A DNA stretch of 16,867 nucleotides. It comes from an uncultured Altererythrobacter sp. (lineage in GTDB: Bacteria; Pseudomonadota; Alphaproteobacteria; Sphingomonadales; Sphingomonadaceae). The notes below the pieces were generated by a model. It ran no database searches. It was not told the DNA's origin and saw only the letters and a program-made list of their open reading frames with translations. Positions 7,978 through 16,867 of this stretch are shown in pieces; the stretch's first letter is position 1, and each line of letters begins with the position of its first letter. The translations under genes were made by a program, and so were the position numbers. Where the stretch lies: assembly GCA_937950385.1 (NCBI GenBank), contig CALFEA010000054.1, forward strand, positions 1 through 16,867. Reading direction: 5' to 3'.

Positions 7978-8166
7978 TTATTCGTTTTTCTGTTACGTAT
8001 CCCTAGAGTTTCTGGGATTTTTCCGCTTAAGTTCTGTTGAAATGATCGAGTCTTTGGACAGGCTTGTTGTAGAATTGCCACAAGGAATCAGCGGAGCGAG
8101 CGCTGGAATAGAACAATGTTGCCAAAGACAAGGTTTGCGCGACATTTGCGAAAAGAGGGTTGAAGA

Positions 8167-9675
8167 ATGGCCATCAATAATATCGTAATCGTCGGCGGAG
8201 GAACTGCTGGTTGGATGGCGGCGGCCGCCCTGTCTCGGCTAACCAAAAACCGCGCAGTGTCGATTACCTTAATCGAATCAGAGGCAATCGGCACAGTCGG
8301 CGTTGGCGAGGCAACTATTCCTCCTTTTGTTGAGTTCAACAGTCTGCTTGGCATTGATGAAAGCGAGATCCTCTCCGCGATCCAAGGTACGTTTAAGCTT
8401 GGCATTCAGTTTGTTAATTGGGGCAATCAGGGCGATAGCTACATCCATCCCTTCGGCGCCTATGGCTATAATATGGAAGGCGTGTCCTTCCACCATGTGT
8501 GGCACCGCAGCCGTGAGGCCGGAGACAAACGCCCGATCCAAGCCTTTAACGTTGAAACAATGGCGGCCTATTTTGGACGCTTCTCTCGCACTGAAGACCA
8601 TCCGCGCGACGATCTGCCGCCGGTCAATTACGCCTATCATATCGATGCGGGCAAATACGCCCAATTCTTGCGCAAGCACGCTGAGGCAAACGGTGTTGTG
8701 CGGCGCGAGGGCAAGGTCGATGACGTCGCGCTCAACAGTGAAACGGGGCATGTCACCTCGGTTCAAATGGATAGCGGCGACACGGTCGAAGGCGATTTGT
8801 TCGTCGATTGCTCTGGCTTCCGCGGGCTTTTGATCGAGCAAGCACTGGAAACAGGTTATGAGGATTGGACGCATTGGCTGCCATGTGACCGTGCCGTCGC
8901 CCTGCCGTGCAACCGCGATGATGGCAGCCCGCCGGCACCTTATACTCGCGCGACTGCGCATTCCGCTGGCTGGCAATGGCAAGTCCCTTTGCAGCACCGC
9001 AATGGCAATGGTCACGTCTATTGCAGCCAATATATGGAAGCGGATGAGGCGCATGATATTCTTGTTTCTAACCTTGCAGGCAAGCCGACAGCAGAGCCCA
9101 ACCATCTGAGGTTTCAAACCGGGCGCCGCAAGAAGTTCTGGAATAAGAATGTGGTCGCATTGGGATTGTCAGCAGGCTTTATGGAGCCGCTGGAATCGAC
9201 CTCAATCCACCTCATTAATACCGGCGTGAACAAGCTGATCTCCGTCCTGTCGCTGGACGGCATTACTCAGAACCAAGAAGACACTTTCAACCGCCTCACC
9301 AATAAGGAATATGAGCGGATCCGCGATTTTCTTATCCTGCATTATCATCAAACAAACCGCGATGATTCAGAGTTTTGGAATTACTGCCGCACGATGAGCG
9401 TGCCCGATAGCCTGTCTGAAAAGATGGAGCTGTTCCGCACCAATGGCCAGATTTTCCGCGAGGAAGACGAGCTGTTTACCGAAACCAGCTGGGCCGCTGT
9501 TATGATGGGCCAAGGCCTGCATATGCAAGGCAATAACGCCTTTGCCGCCACGCTGGATATGGCTGATCTCAAGCCAGAGCTCGACGAGATGGAGAAGTCC
9601 ATTCGTTTTCTGGTTGGGCAAATGCCCTCGCATGACGAATATCTGAAGAAGTACTGCCCCGCGCCCATGGCCTGA
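8167..9675 (+). CDS. Flavin-dependent tryptophan-halogenase family protein
   Basis: FAD-dependent protein of 502 residues, near the usual 500-540 of the family. GGGTAGW (10-16) is the FAD dinucleotide-binding loop. Lys77 in TFKLGI matches the catalytic lysine that carries the chloramine-type intermediate. WQWQVP (269-274) is the family's WxWxIP motif with Val for Ile. Glu343 in MEPLESTSIHL matches the conserved glutamate near the active site. All known catalytic elements are therefore present. The start is set by AGAGGG 7 nt upstream. A TAGAAT at 8070-8075 could be a -10, but no good -35 was seen. Homologues sit beside TonB-dependent receptors and sugar genes in many Proteobacteria, with the native substrate generally unknown. 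No flavin reductase partner is in the window. Confidence 0.93.
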   Translation: MAINNIVIVGGGTAGWMAAAALSRLTKNRAVSITLIESEAIGTVGVGEATIPPFVEFNSLLGIDESEILSAIQGTFKLGIQFVNWGNQGDSYIHPFGAYGYNMEGVSFHHVWHRSREAGDKRPIQAFNVETMAAYFGRFSRTEDHPRDDLPPVNYAYHIDAGKYAQFLRKHAEANGVVRREGKVDDVALNSETGHVTSVQMDSGDTVEGDLFVDCSGFRGLLIEQALETGYEDWTHWLPCDRAVALPCNRDDGSPPAPYTRATAHSAGWQWQVPLQHRNGNGHVYCSQYMEADEAHDILVSNLAGKPTAEPNHLRFQTGRRKKFWNKNVVALGLSAGFMEPLESTSIHLINTGVNKLISVLSLDGITQNQEDTFNRLTNKEYERIRDFLILHYHQTNRDDSEFWNYCRTMSVPDSLSEKMELFRTNGQIFREEDELFTETSWAAVMMGQGLHMQGNNAFAATLDMADLKPELDEMEKSIRFLVGQMPSHDEYLKKYCPAPMA

Positions 9676-9806
9676 GTTCTTCGCGCTCAGCAGCCCCTAT
9701 TCCGAAAAACGGAAGGCCGGGCGGCGTTGTGAGTGCCGCGCTGCCGATGGTATTCAACGATCCTGCCGGAGCCAGTTAGACTTCCTTTCAAAACTTCGAA
9801 ATTGCA

Positions 9807-9840
9807 AAGGGCCGGGCGAGGAATTGTCCGGCCTTTCTTG
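9807..9840 (+). terminator. Intrinsic terminator downstream of the halogenase
   Basis: A stem of 9807-9815 with 9828-9836 (core GGCCGG/CCGGCC, extended by one G-T and two A-T pairs) and a 12-nt loop is followed by TTTCTTGT. It lies about 130 nt after the halogenase stop and is the only terminator-like structure there. Confidence 0.7.
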
Positions 9841-9860
9841 TGTGCTGTGTCAGGGGCAAA

Positions 9861-9887
9861 GGTGACAAAGGTGACAAAGGTGACAAA
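9861..9887. repeat. Three perfect 9-bp tandem repeats GGTGACAAA
   Basis: GGTGACAAA occurs at 9861-9869, 9870-9878 and 9879-9887 without interruption. It is followed by a decayed copy GGTTACACC (9888-9896), which itself forms an odd-centred dyad with GTGTCACTTT. An inverted copy TGTCACCTTT lies at 9991-10000 and a half-copy GGTGAC at 9961-9966. Confidence 0.85.
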
Positions 9888-9906
9888 GGTTACACCGTGT
9901 CACTTT
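9886..9906. repeat. Odd-centred 21-bp inverted repeat
   Basis: AAGGTTACAC-C-GTGTCACTTT pairs arm to arm around C9896, with one mismatch and one G-T pair. The arms carry the same GTGACA-type half-site as the neighbouring tandem repeats, in opposite orientation. It could be a protein-binding dyad or part of a dispersed palindromic element. Confidence 0.55.
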
Positions 9907-10133
9907 CGTTCCTGCCATTTTTCTCAAGAGAATTGAATGGCTTTGCATGCACAGCGCTAGGGTGACGGACACAGGGGGTGGAGAGCAATGTGTCACCTTT
10001 GCGCGGCCAAATGGCGTATGAGAGGGAGCGATTGGAAAGCACAGTGCGCTTTGTAGCGCCTGCTAGCCTTGTAGGAAAATGCGCGCAGCTCAGATGCAAA
10101 GAAGGCCGTCGATTGAGCCTTGTTCCCGCGCAC

Positions 10134-10162
10134 CAACTGCAACCTAATCCTTAGGTTAGTTG
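10134..10162. promoter_or_regulatory. Dyad upstream of the FadH-like gene
   Basis: AACCTAA (10141-10147) and TTAGGTT (10151-10157) are perfect inverted repeats around TCC. The symmetry continues outward as CAACT (10134-10138) and AGTTG (10158-10162) after a 2-nt offset on the left. A -10-like CATAAT (10170-10175) follows 12 nt after the inner dyad. This layout suits a transcription-factor operator; no regulator gene is adjacent. Confidence 0.45.
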
Positions 10163-10208
10163 CCAATCGCATAATCAACCGCGCTAAAGGAGTGCGGCGA
10201 ACGTATAG

Positions 10209-12272
<2,064 letters not shown>

Positions 12273-12277
12273 TGGAT

Positions 12278-12706
12278 TTAGCTTTGCGGATTGGCCGGAC
12301 AGGACGGCAGGGCGCTATCCACTGGCGACCAGCTTTGCGCAGTATCGCTCCAAAAACTGCTGGTAATTTGGACCCAGTCTGAATTGTCGAGACTGCCAGC
12401 TTTTACAATATTGATCGCGTCCATTTCTTTGACGCGGCTCATAATCGGTGACCCGCATTCGGGACAAAATCCGCGGCTGACATGACTGCCGTCTTTGCCG
12501 GTGACTGTGTAATATTTCAGATCGCCCGTGCTTTGCATGGCGGCGGCGGGCACGATGATAATGGTGGCTTTGCCGCTGCCCGTGCTTTTTTGGCAATCGG
12601 TGCAATGGCAATGATGGGCAGAGAGGACTTGATCCTTGGGGAATTCATATTTCACCGCGCCGCATAGGCAGCCGCCTGAGGCTTTGGCGCTTGCTTGATC
12701 CGTCAT
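12278..12706 (-). CDS. GFA-family zinc-binding protein
   Basis: Small cytoplasmic protein of 142 residues matching the GFA family (named for glutathione-dependent formaldehyde-activating enzyme). The zinc-ligand cysteines are all present: CLC (Cys13, Cys15), CHCTDC (Cys33, Cys35, Cys38) and CPEC (Cys80, Cys83). The catalytic role of most family members is unknown, and formaldehyde chemistry should not be assumed. It converges on the FadH-like gene with only 5 nt between stop codons, so the two transcripts must overlap at their 3' ends. The next gene on the same strand upstream (the FAD-linked oxidase) ends 91 nt away, so co-transcription is possible. Confidence 0.9.
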   Translation of the reverse strand: MTDQASAKASGGCLCGAVKYEFPKDQVLSAHHCHCTDCQKSTGSGKATIIIVPAAAMQSTGDLKYYTVTGKDGSHVSRGFCPECGSPIMSRVKEMDAINIVKAGSLDNSDWVQITSSFWSDTAQSWSPVDSALPSCPANPQS

Positions 12707-12797
12707 ATTATCGTCACCCCAATTACTTTATGCAGCTATGCTTAGCAGAGCTTTGGCTACATGCCGCCTGTCACTTGTCAGCATTCTCTTGGCAGCA

Positions 12798-14495
12798 TTA
12801 TGCCGATCCCGTCAGCCGCTCGCGCCAATATTGGGTGAAGAACAATCCGTCTGGATCGCGCTGTTCCCGCAAAGCCATAAAATCATCAAAGCGCGGCAAA
12901 GTGCTGCGGTAATGCGCGGCCCATTTGGGAAAGTCATAGCGCGGTACAAACTTGCCCCAATGCAAGCGGAAGGGCACTCCATTGTCTTTCAAAACATCCC
13001 AATATTGCTCGAAAAAGCCTTCATCGGCATTGGGTACATCGCGGTTGTCGCGGTACCAATAAAGGTCAAAGCGCACCGTGCCGTCCTTATATTCATCGCT
13101 CCCATCGGTGTAACCGGGGTCAAGCCAAGCGGAGGAAGCCGGACCGCCATAGACTTCGGTTGAGAAATAGCCTGTCGCCTCTGGTCCGCGCGCATTGAAC
13201 AGATCGCGGTAGAGGTTCATCGCTTGTTTGGCATGGCCGATGGGCACCCAAATCTCGGTAAATTCTGTGCCCAAATAGACGTCATCGACGGTGTTATCCA
13301 TGCACAGGCTGCGCCAATAATAATCATTGAAGCGCGTTTCTTGTCCCGGCTTTGTCATCGGGCTGAATGCGGGCAAGAGCTTAGGGAAAAGCGCGCGGGC
13401 ACTGCCTTTGAATATGCTGAGTATCAATCCAATCAGCAGGACAAGCATAGCGACAAAGACCGCGCCCACATAGGCGAACAATCGCGCAATAAAGCCGCTG
13501 CCACTGCGTTTCATAACGGGGCCAAGCACAGCGAAATAATGGCTAATCTTATGGCAGAGCAAACCCATGATGCGCCTGACGCTATTATTGCCAAGCAGGA
13601 CAAAGAATGTCGCGGCGGCCAATTGCATGGTTTGCCCTAGGAAGTTTGGCGTGAACTGCTGATAGGGGGCAAGGCCTGCATCCTTTGCCGGGACGCGCTT
13701 GGCTTCCCAAGTCTGTATCCGCTCAGCGCCCTTTTGCGGCCACCAGACCGTGCGTGTGTAAGGGCTGTCTTTCAAATGCTGCTCTAACGAGGGCTGGGTA
13801 GGCGAGCCATCGCCGAACAGATCCATCGGCGCCTCTGGCCCACTGACCGGCGTCATTTTCTCCGTGCCTTCAATATTATACATTGGCACAAGCTGCAGGC
13901 GCATTTTGGTGATGACCCCCATCAAGCCCATCGAGGTTGAAACCGCATCAAATTCCGCGCTGCCCTTTTCAATCCATTCCGCTTTGCCTGTGCCATCGAC
14001 CATCCGAAAAGCGGTGGCATTGTCCCAAGCAAAACGCGTCGAACCGCCAGCTGAGCCGGTCGCAGTAAATCCCGCGAGCGTTTGGTGCGTTATCCCGCCA
14101 AGCGTGTTTACCGCCCAGCCTTTTGCGAAGATTTGGTGCAGGAAACTGTTCTCTAATGTCGAGACGCCAAAAGGGTCTTGCGGATCCCAGCCCAGATTGA
14201 TGCCGGGCTGCGCCTCGACAATACCCGCAGCATCATCAACCCAGTCGATATTGCGCATCTTATCAAAGGCCATATTGATTTGACCATCTGCGGGCGGGTG
14301 TTGTTCCAGCGTACGATTGGGCGGGATGTCTCCCAGTGGATCGGTGTAAATACTCCAGGCAACAGAATGCGTCGCGCCTCGGCAACGCACCTGCTTTCCA
14401 GATGCGCGGGCATGCTGCACCAGCGCAATGATTTCTGCCTCATTGGCCGGATGATACAGCCCATCCTCGCCAATCGCGATTATATCCCTTGTCAT
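12798..14495 (-). CDS. FAD-linked oxidase (sugar-lactone oxidase class) with internal membrane segment
   Basis: Protein of about 565 residues. Numbering here counts the two residues of the possible TTG start at 14501. The N-terminal FAD-binding domain (about 15-205) has RGATHSVAW, where His45 is at the position that often bonds FAD covalently, then GGITHQTLAGFTATGSAGGS (135-154) and DAVSTSMGLMGVIT. The C-terminal part carries HWGKF (514-518), the signature of the D-arabinono-lactone/aldonolactone oxidase domain, and a final DPDGLFFTQYW. Between them is an insertion (about 285-385) with a strong transmembrane stretch LFAYVGAVFVAMLVLLIGLI (341-360) and a weaker hydrophobic run at 293-304. It probably oxidises a polyol or sugar lactone at a membrane. 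ATG 14495 is preferred; TTG 14501 has GGTGG 6 nt upstream and cannot be excluded. Confidence 0.85.
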   Translation of the reverse strand: MTRDIIAIGEDGLYHPANEAEIIALVQHARASGKQVRCRGATHSVAWSIYTDPLGDIPPNRTLEQHPPADGQINMAFDKMRNIDWVDDAAGIVEAQPGINLGWDPQDPFGVSTLENSFLHQIFAKGWAVNTLGGITHQTLAGFTATGSAGGSTRFAWDNATAFRMVDGTGKAEWIEKGSAEFDAVSTSMGLMGVITKMRLQLVPMYNIEGTEKMTPVSGPEAPMDLFGDGSPTQPSLEQHLKDSPYTRTVWWPQKGAERIQTWEAKRVPAKDAGLAPYQQFTPNFLGQTMQLAAATFFVLLGNNSVRRIMGLLCHKISHYFAVLGPVMKRSGSGFIARLFAYVGAVFVAMLVLLIGLILSIFKGSARALFPKLLPAFSPMTKPGQETRFNDYYWRSLCMDNTVDDVYLGTEFTEIWVPIGHAKQAMNLYRDLFNARGPEATGYFSTEVYGGPASSAWLDPGYTDGSDEYKDGTVRFDLYWYRDNRDVPNADEGFFEQYWDVLKDNGVPFRLHWGKFVPRYDFPKWAAHYRSTLPRFDDFMALREQRDPDGLFFTQYWRERLTGSA

Positions 14496-14599
14496 CGTCA
14501 AAAGCCCCCACCTGGATTTGGGATAGCACTCTGGCGAGAATTACCGCGAAGTCAAAAAGGATAGCGGATAAACCCCTCACAACAGCCCGATGAGATGCC

Positions 14600-14687
14600 G
14601 AGGCCAAATGAGGCCAAGCGAGGCTAAACGAGGCCAGTTAAGGCAAGGCGCTGAAACCATAGGCCAATTATGAGGCTGTTTGAGGCG
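14600..14687. repeat. Degenerate 10-bp phased repeats GAGGCCAAAN
   Basis: Five consecutive 10-bp units start at 14600, 14610, 14620, 14630 and 14640: GAGGCCAAAT, GAGGCCAAGC, GAGGCTAAAC, GAGGCCAGTT, AAGGCAAGGC. A further AGGCCAATTA at 14661 keeps the phase, and GAGGC at 14672 and 14682 are 10 bp apart after a 2-bp shift. The period is close to one helical turn. Confidence 0.75.
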
Positions 14688-14784
14688 AAAACTAGCCAAA
14701 AAATCAGCTTACGTAACGTCACCCCTTTTTTGCTTGGCTGGGGTGCTGTACGGCTATGCCAGCGCGTCAAACCACGCGCATCAA

Positions 14785-14790
14785 AAGAGG
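14785..14790 (+). promoter_or_regulatory. Shine-Dalgarno deciding the acyl-CoA dehydrogenase start
   Basis: AAGAGG lies 8 nt before ATG 14799 but only 2 nt before ATG 14793. This supports 14799 and a protein beginning MNLDFSAEEL. Confidence 0.65.
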
Positions 14791-14798
14791 TCATGGCA

Positions 14799-15995
14799 AT
14801 GAATTTGGATTTTAGTGCAGAAGAGCTGGCGTTCCGCGATGAAGTGCGCGCCTTTATTGCAGAAAATTATCCCGAAGGCGTCGCGCCCGATGGTTTGCGC
14901 GATGATCTGACACCCGAAGATATGCTGGCTTGGCACAAGGTTTTGGGCAAAAAGGGCTGGTCAACGCCGGCTTGGCCAGAAGCGTATGGCGGCACCGGTT
15001 GGACCCCGACCCAGCGTTATATTTGGGGCGAGGAAAATGCGCGCGTCAACGCTGTGATGCCGCTGCCTTTCGGTGTGTCGATGGTTGGCCCTGTGATCTA
15101 TACCTTTGGTAATGAAGAACAAAAGGCTCAGCATCTGCCCGGCATTCGCAGCGGTGATGTGTGGTGGTGCCAAGGCTATTCAGAGCCGGGCGCGGGCAGC
15201 GACCTTGCGTCATTGAAAACAACCGCCGTGCGTGATGGTGATCATTATGTGCTCAACGGTCAGAAAACTTGGACGACTTTGGCGCAGCATGCCGATTGGG
15301 GCTTCTTCCTTTGCCGCACAGATCCTGATGCGCCAAAACCTCAACAAGGCATTAGCTTTATCCTCGTCGATATGAAGACACCGGGTATTGAAGTGCGTCC
15401 AATCAAACTGATTGATGGCGGCTATGAGGTCAATGAAACATGGCTGACCGATGTTCGCGTTCCGGTTGAAAATCTTGTCGGTGAAGAAAACATGGGCTGG
15501 ACCTATGCCAAGTTTTTGCTGGCGCATGAGCGCAGCGGGATTGCTGGTGTGGCGCGGTCAAAACGCGGTGTTGAAAAACTGCGTGAGATCGCAAAATCAG
15601 AACAACTTGATGGCGAGCCATTGATTGATGATTTTGATTTTGCACGCAAAGTGAGCCAGCTTGAGATTGATTTGAATGCCTTGGAAATTACCGAATTGCG
15701 CACGCTGGCAGGCGAGCAAGCGGGCAAGGGGCCGGGACCAGAAAGCTCCATCCTGAAAATCAAAGGCACGGAAATTCAGCAGCGTTTGACGGAACTGACA
15801 TTGGAAGCAGTTGGCCATTACGGCACGCCGTTTTACCCCAGCATTTCGGACGCTGGTTCCAATGATTATCCGATCGGGCCGGACTATGCTCAGCATGCCA
15901 GCGCGACCTATTTCAACATGCGTAAAACGTCCATTTATGGCGGCTCTAACGAGATCCAGCGCAACATTATCACCAAGATGATCCTTGGCCTTTAA
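14799..15995 (+). CDS. Acyl-CoA dehydrogenase
   Basis: Flavoenzyme of 398 residues, the standard family length, that introduces a 2,3 double bond into an acyl-CoA thioester. The N-terminal helical domain (MNLDFSAEELAFRDEVRAF) is followed by the beta domain with CQGYSEPGAGSDLASL (124-139), which binds FAD and substrate, and NGQKTWTT (153-160). The C-terminal helical domain ends with YGGSNEIQRNIITKMILGL. The usual C-terminal catalytic glutamate site (YEG in MCAD) is YGG here. Glu244 in LAHERSGIAG is instead at the helix-G position used by isovaleryl-CoA and several sterol-side-chain dehydrogenases. The second dehydrogenase gene follows after 32 nt, as in heteromeric two-subunit enzymes. The substrate cannot be read directly; a branched or ring-bearing acyl-CoA is plausible. 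Confidence 0.93.
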   Translation: MNLDFSAEELAFRDEVRAFIAENYPEGVAPDGLRDDLTPEDMLAWHKVLGKKGWSTPAWPEAYGGTGWTPTQRYIWGEENARVNAVMPLPFGVSMVGPVIYTFGNEEQKAQHLPGIRSGDVWWCQGYSEPGAGSDLASLKTTAVRDGDHYVLNGQKTWTTLAQHADWGFFLCRTDPDAPKPQQGISFILVDMKTPGIEVRPIKLIDGGYEVNETWLTDVRVPVENLVGEENMGWTYAKFLLAHERSGIAGVARSKRGVEKLREIAKSEQLDGEPLIDDFDFARKVSQLEIDLNALEITELRTLAGEQAGKGPGPESSILKIKGTEIQQRLTELTLEAVGHYGTPFYPSISDAGSNDYPIGPDYAQHASATYFNMRKTSIYGGSNEIQRNIITKMILGL

Positions 15996-16027
15996 GGCTG
16001 TAAAACGGATCACGGGAGAACACCAAG

Positions 16028-16867
16028 ATGGACTTTAATTTTACCGAAACACAAGACATGGTTCGCGACGGCCTTTCACGGTTAGTGCGCGAAAACTATG
16101 ACTATGAAACCCGTAATGGTGTGATCGGCAGCGATACTGGTTGGCGACCTGAAATCTGGGCGCAATTGGCAGAGCTCGGCATTCTCGGCATGCCTTTCAG
16201 CGAAGACGATGGCGGCTTTGGCGGCGGGTCGATTGATAGCCTTGTCGTGATGGAAGAATTTGGCCGGGGCCTTGTGATCGAGCCCTTTGTGCCCACGGTT
16301 GTGTGCGCTGGCGGCTTTCTAAAACACGCTGGCACTGCGGCGCAAAAAGAAGAGAATATTGGCGGCATTGTCGATGGCAGCCGGATATTTGCCTTTGCCT
16401 ACACTGAACCGCGCGGACGTTTCGATTGTGCGGATCTGGAAACTACCGCGAAGAAAGACGGCAGCGGATATGTTCTGAATGGTCACAAAGCGGTTGTAAT
16501 CGGCGCGCCTTGGGCCAGCCATCTTATAATCACGGCTCGCACATCGGGCGGCCAGCGTGACCGCGACGGTGTCTCTGTCTTTGTCGTCGATAAGAGCGCT
16601 GATGGCGTTGTTACGCGCGATTATCCCACAGTGGATGGCCGCCGCGCATCAGAGGTGTATCTGGAAAACGTATCTGTGCCAGCAGAGGCGCTGATCGGTG
16701 AAGAGGGCGCAGCCCTGCCGCTGATCGAGCAAGTCACGGATGAGGCCATTGCGGCACAATGTGCAGAGGCATGCGGCGCGATGAAAGTCGCGCATACGTT
16801 GACGGTTGAATATTCGCGCACGCGCAAGCAATTTGGCGTGCCGATTGGCTCGTTCCAAGTTTTGCAG
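16028..16867 (+). CDS. Acyl-CoA dehydrogenase, second subunit or paralogue (3' end outside window)
   Basis: The first 280 residues of an acyl-CoA dehydrogenase. MDFNFTETQDMVRDGLSRL begins the N-terminal helical domain. FGGGSIDSLVVMEEFGRGL (64-82) and FAYTEPRGRFD (123-133) follow, the latter where the usual substrate loop reads more like A-x-x-E-P-G-A-G-S-D. SRTRKQFGVPIGSFQVLQ (263-280) is the conserved C-terminal-domain motif whose arginine helps bind FAD; the window ends inside it. The catalytic glutamate cannot be checked at the C-terminal position; Glu239 (TDEAIAAQ) may align with Glu244 of the upstream gene. GGGAGA lies 8 nt before the ATG. The changed substrate loop suits a structural partner subunit of the preceding gene. 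Confidence 0.9.
   Translation, partial: MDFNFTETQDMVRDGLSRLVRENYDYETRNGVIGSDTGWRPEIWAQLAELGILGMPFSEDDGGFGGGSIDSLVVMEEFGRGLVIEPFVPTVVCAGGFLKHAGTAAQKEENIGGIVDGSRIFAFAYTEPRGRFDCADLETTAKKDGSGYVLNGHKAVVIGAPWASHLIITARTSGGQRDRDGVSVFVVDKSADGVVTRDYPTVDGRRASEVYLENVSVPAEALIGEEGAALPLIEQVTDEAIAAQCAEACGAMKVAHTLTVEYSRTRKQFGVPIGSFQVLQ

Larger units (their letters stand above)
14496..14798. other. Divergent intergenic region of 303 nt
   Basis: It separates the FAD-linked oxidase (minus) from the acyl-CoA dehydrogenase pair (plus). It holds the phased GAGGCCA repeats and the octamer palindrome TTACGTAA (14709-14716). No convincing sigma-70 promoter was found by eye in either direction, although TTGACT appears on the minus strand. 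The dehydrogenase frame stays open upstream to 14670, but that part has no family similarity. Confidence 0.6.

Noticed and set aside
8000..8021. Hairpin TCCC(T)AGA-GTT-TCTGGGA followed by TTTTT, a terminator-like shape before the halogenase
   Set aside because: The stem is short with a bulge and a 3-nt loop, it lies downstream of no plus-strand gene, and no leader peptide or upstream promoter was found to make it an attenuator.
7976..8166. Halogenase promoter around TAGAAT (8070-8075)
   Set aside because: The -10 resemblance is good but no acceptable -35 lies 16-18 bp upstream, so it was not listed as a feature.
8278..9117. Long minus-strand open frame (279 codons) opposite the halogenase gene
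   Set aside because: It lies wholly inside a gene with all family motifs, has no recognisable domain, and is explained by the biased codon use of the sense strand.
9733..9936. Plus-strand open frame of 67 codons after the halogenase
   Set aside because: It reads through the terminator hairpin and the tandem repeats (VTKVTKVTKVT) and has no good ribosome site.
14709..14716. TTACGTAA palindrome as an operator
   Set aside because: It is only 8 bp and the symmetry stops there; such octamers are common by chance.
14670..14798. N-terminal extension of the first acyl-CoA dehydrogenase to 14670
   Set aside because: The 43 extra residues have no family similarity and overlap the repeat region, and a good ribosome site supports 14799.

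Overview
The window (16,867 nt, moderately GC-rich, densely packed) looks like chromosomal DNA of an alphaproteobacterium, most likely a sphingomonad of the Erythrobacter/Altererythrobacter type. This is inferred from the very large TonB-dependent receptor of the Xanthomonas/Caulobacter class, its adjacent flavin-dependent tryptophan-halogenase homologue, the lipoprotein glycosidases and the many acyl-CoA dehydrogenases. No rRNA, tRNA, CRISPR array, transposase or phage gene was seen.

Left part (1-9675): a carbohydrate-utilisation locus, probably for laminarin or another beta-1,3-glucan. On the minus strand, in order of transcription, are a TonB-dependent outer-membrane receptor (4523-7876), a GH16 glucanase lipoprotein (3418-4443), a LacI-family repressor (2362-3414), an MFS transporter (1159-2358) and a GH3 beta-glucosidase lipoprotein cut by the window edge (1-1089). 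GH16, lacI and MFS are separated by only 3 nt each. A flavin-dependent halogenase homologue (8167-9675, plus) is divergent from the receptor. Near-palindromes with consensus TGTGAACGTTCACA occur twice upstream of the receptor (centres 22 bp apart) and once upstream of GH3; they are the probable operators of the LacI protein. A hairpin plus T-run between the receptor and GH16 would lower downstream expression relative to the receptor. Proposed flow: GH16 cuts the polymer, the receptor imports oligosaccharides, GH3 releases glucose, the MFS protein carries products inward, and the LacI protein senses a product.

Middle (9676-10247): 572 nt with no convincing gene. It holds an intrinsic terminator for the halogenase, an array of 9-bp tandem repeats with inverted half-copies, and a dyad upstream of the next gene.

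Right part (10248-16867): a redox and lipid-type set. It has a FadH-like 2,4-dienoyl-CoA reductase / NADH:flavin oxidoreductase (plus), a convergent GFA-family zinc protein (minus), an unusual FAD-linked oxidase of the sugar-lactone oxidase class with an internal membrane segment (minus), and two tandem acyl-CoA dehydrogenases (plus; the second runs off the window) that may form a heteromeric enzyme. The 303-nt gap before the dehydrogenases has a run of GAGGCCA-type repeats spaced almost exactly 10 bp apart.

All functional calls come from reading the sequence and recalling protein families; no search was run.
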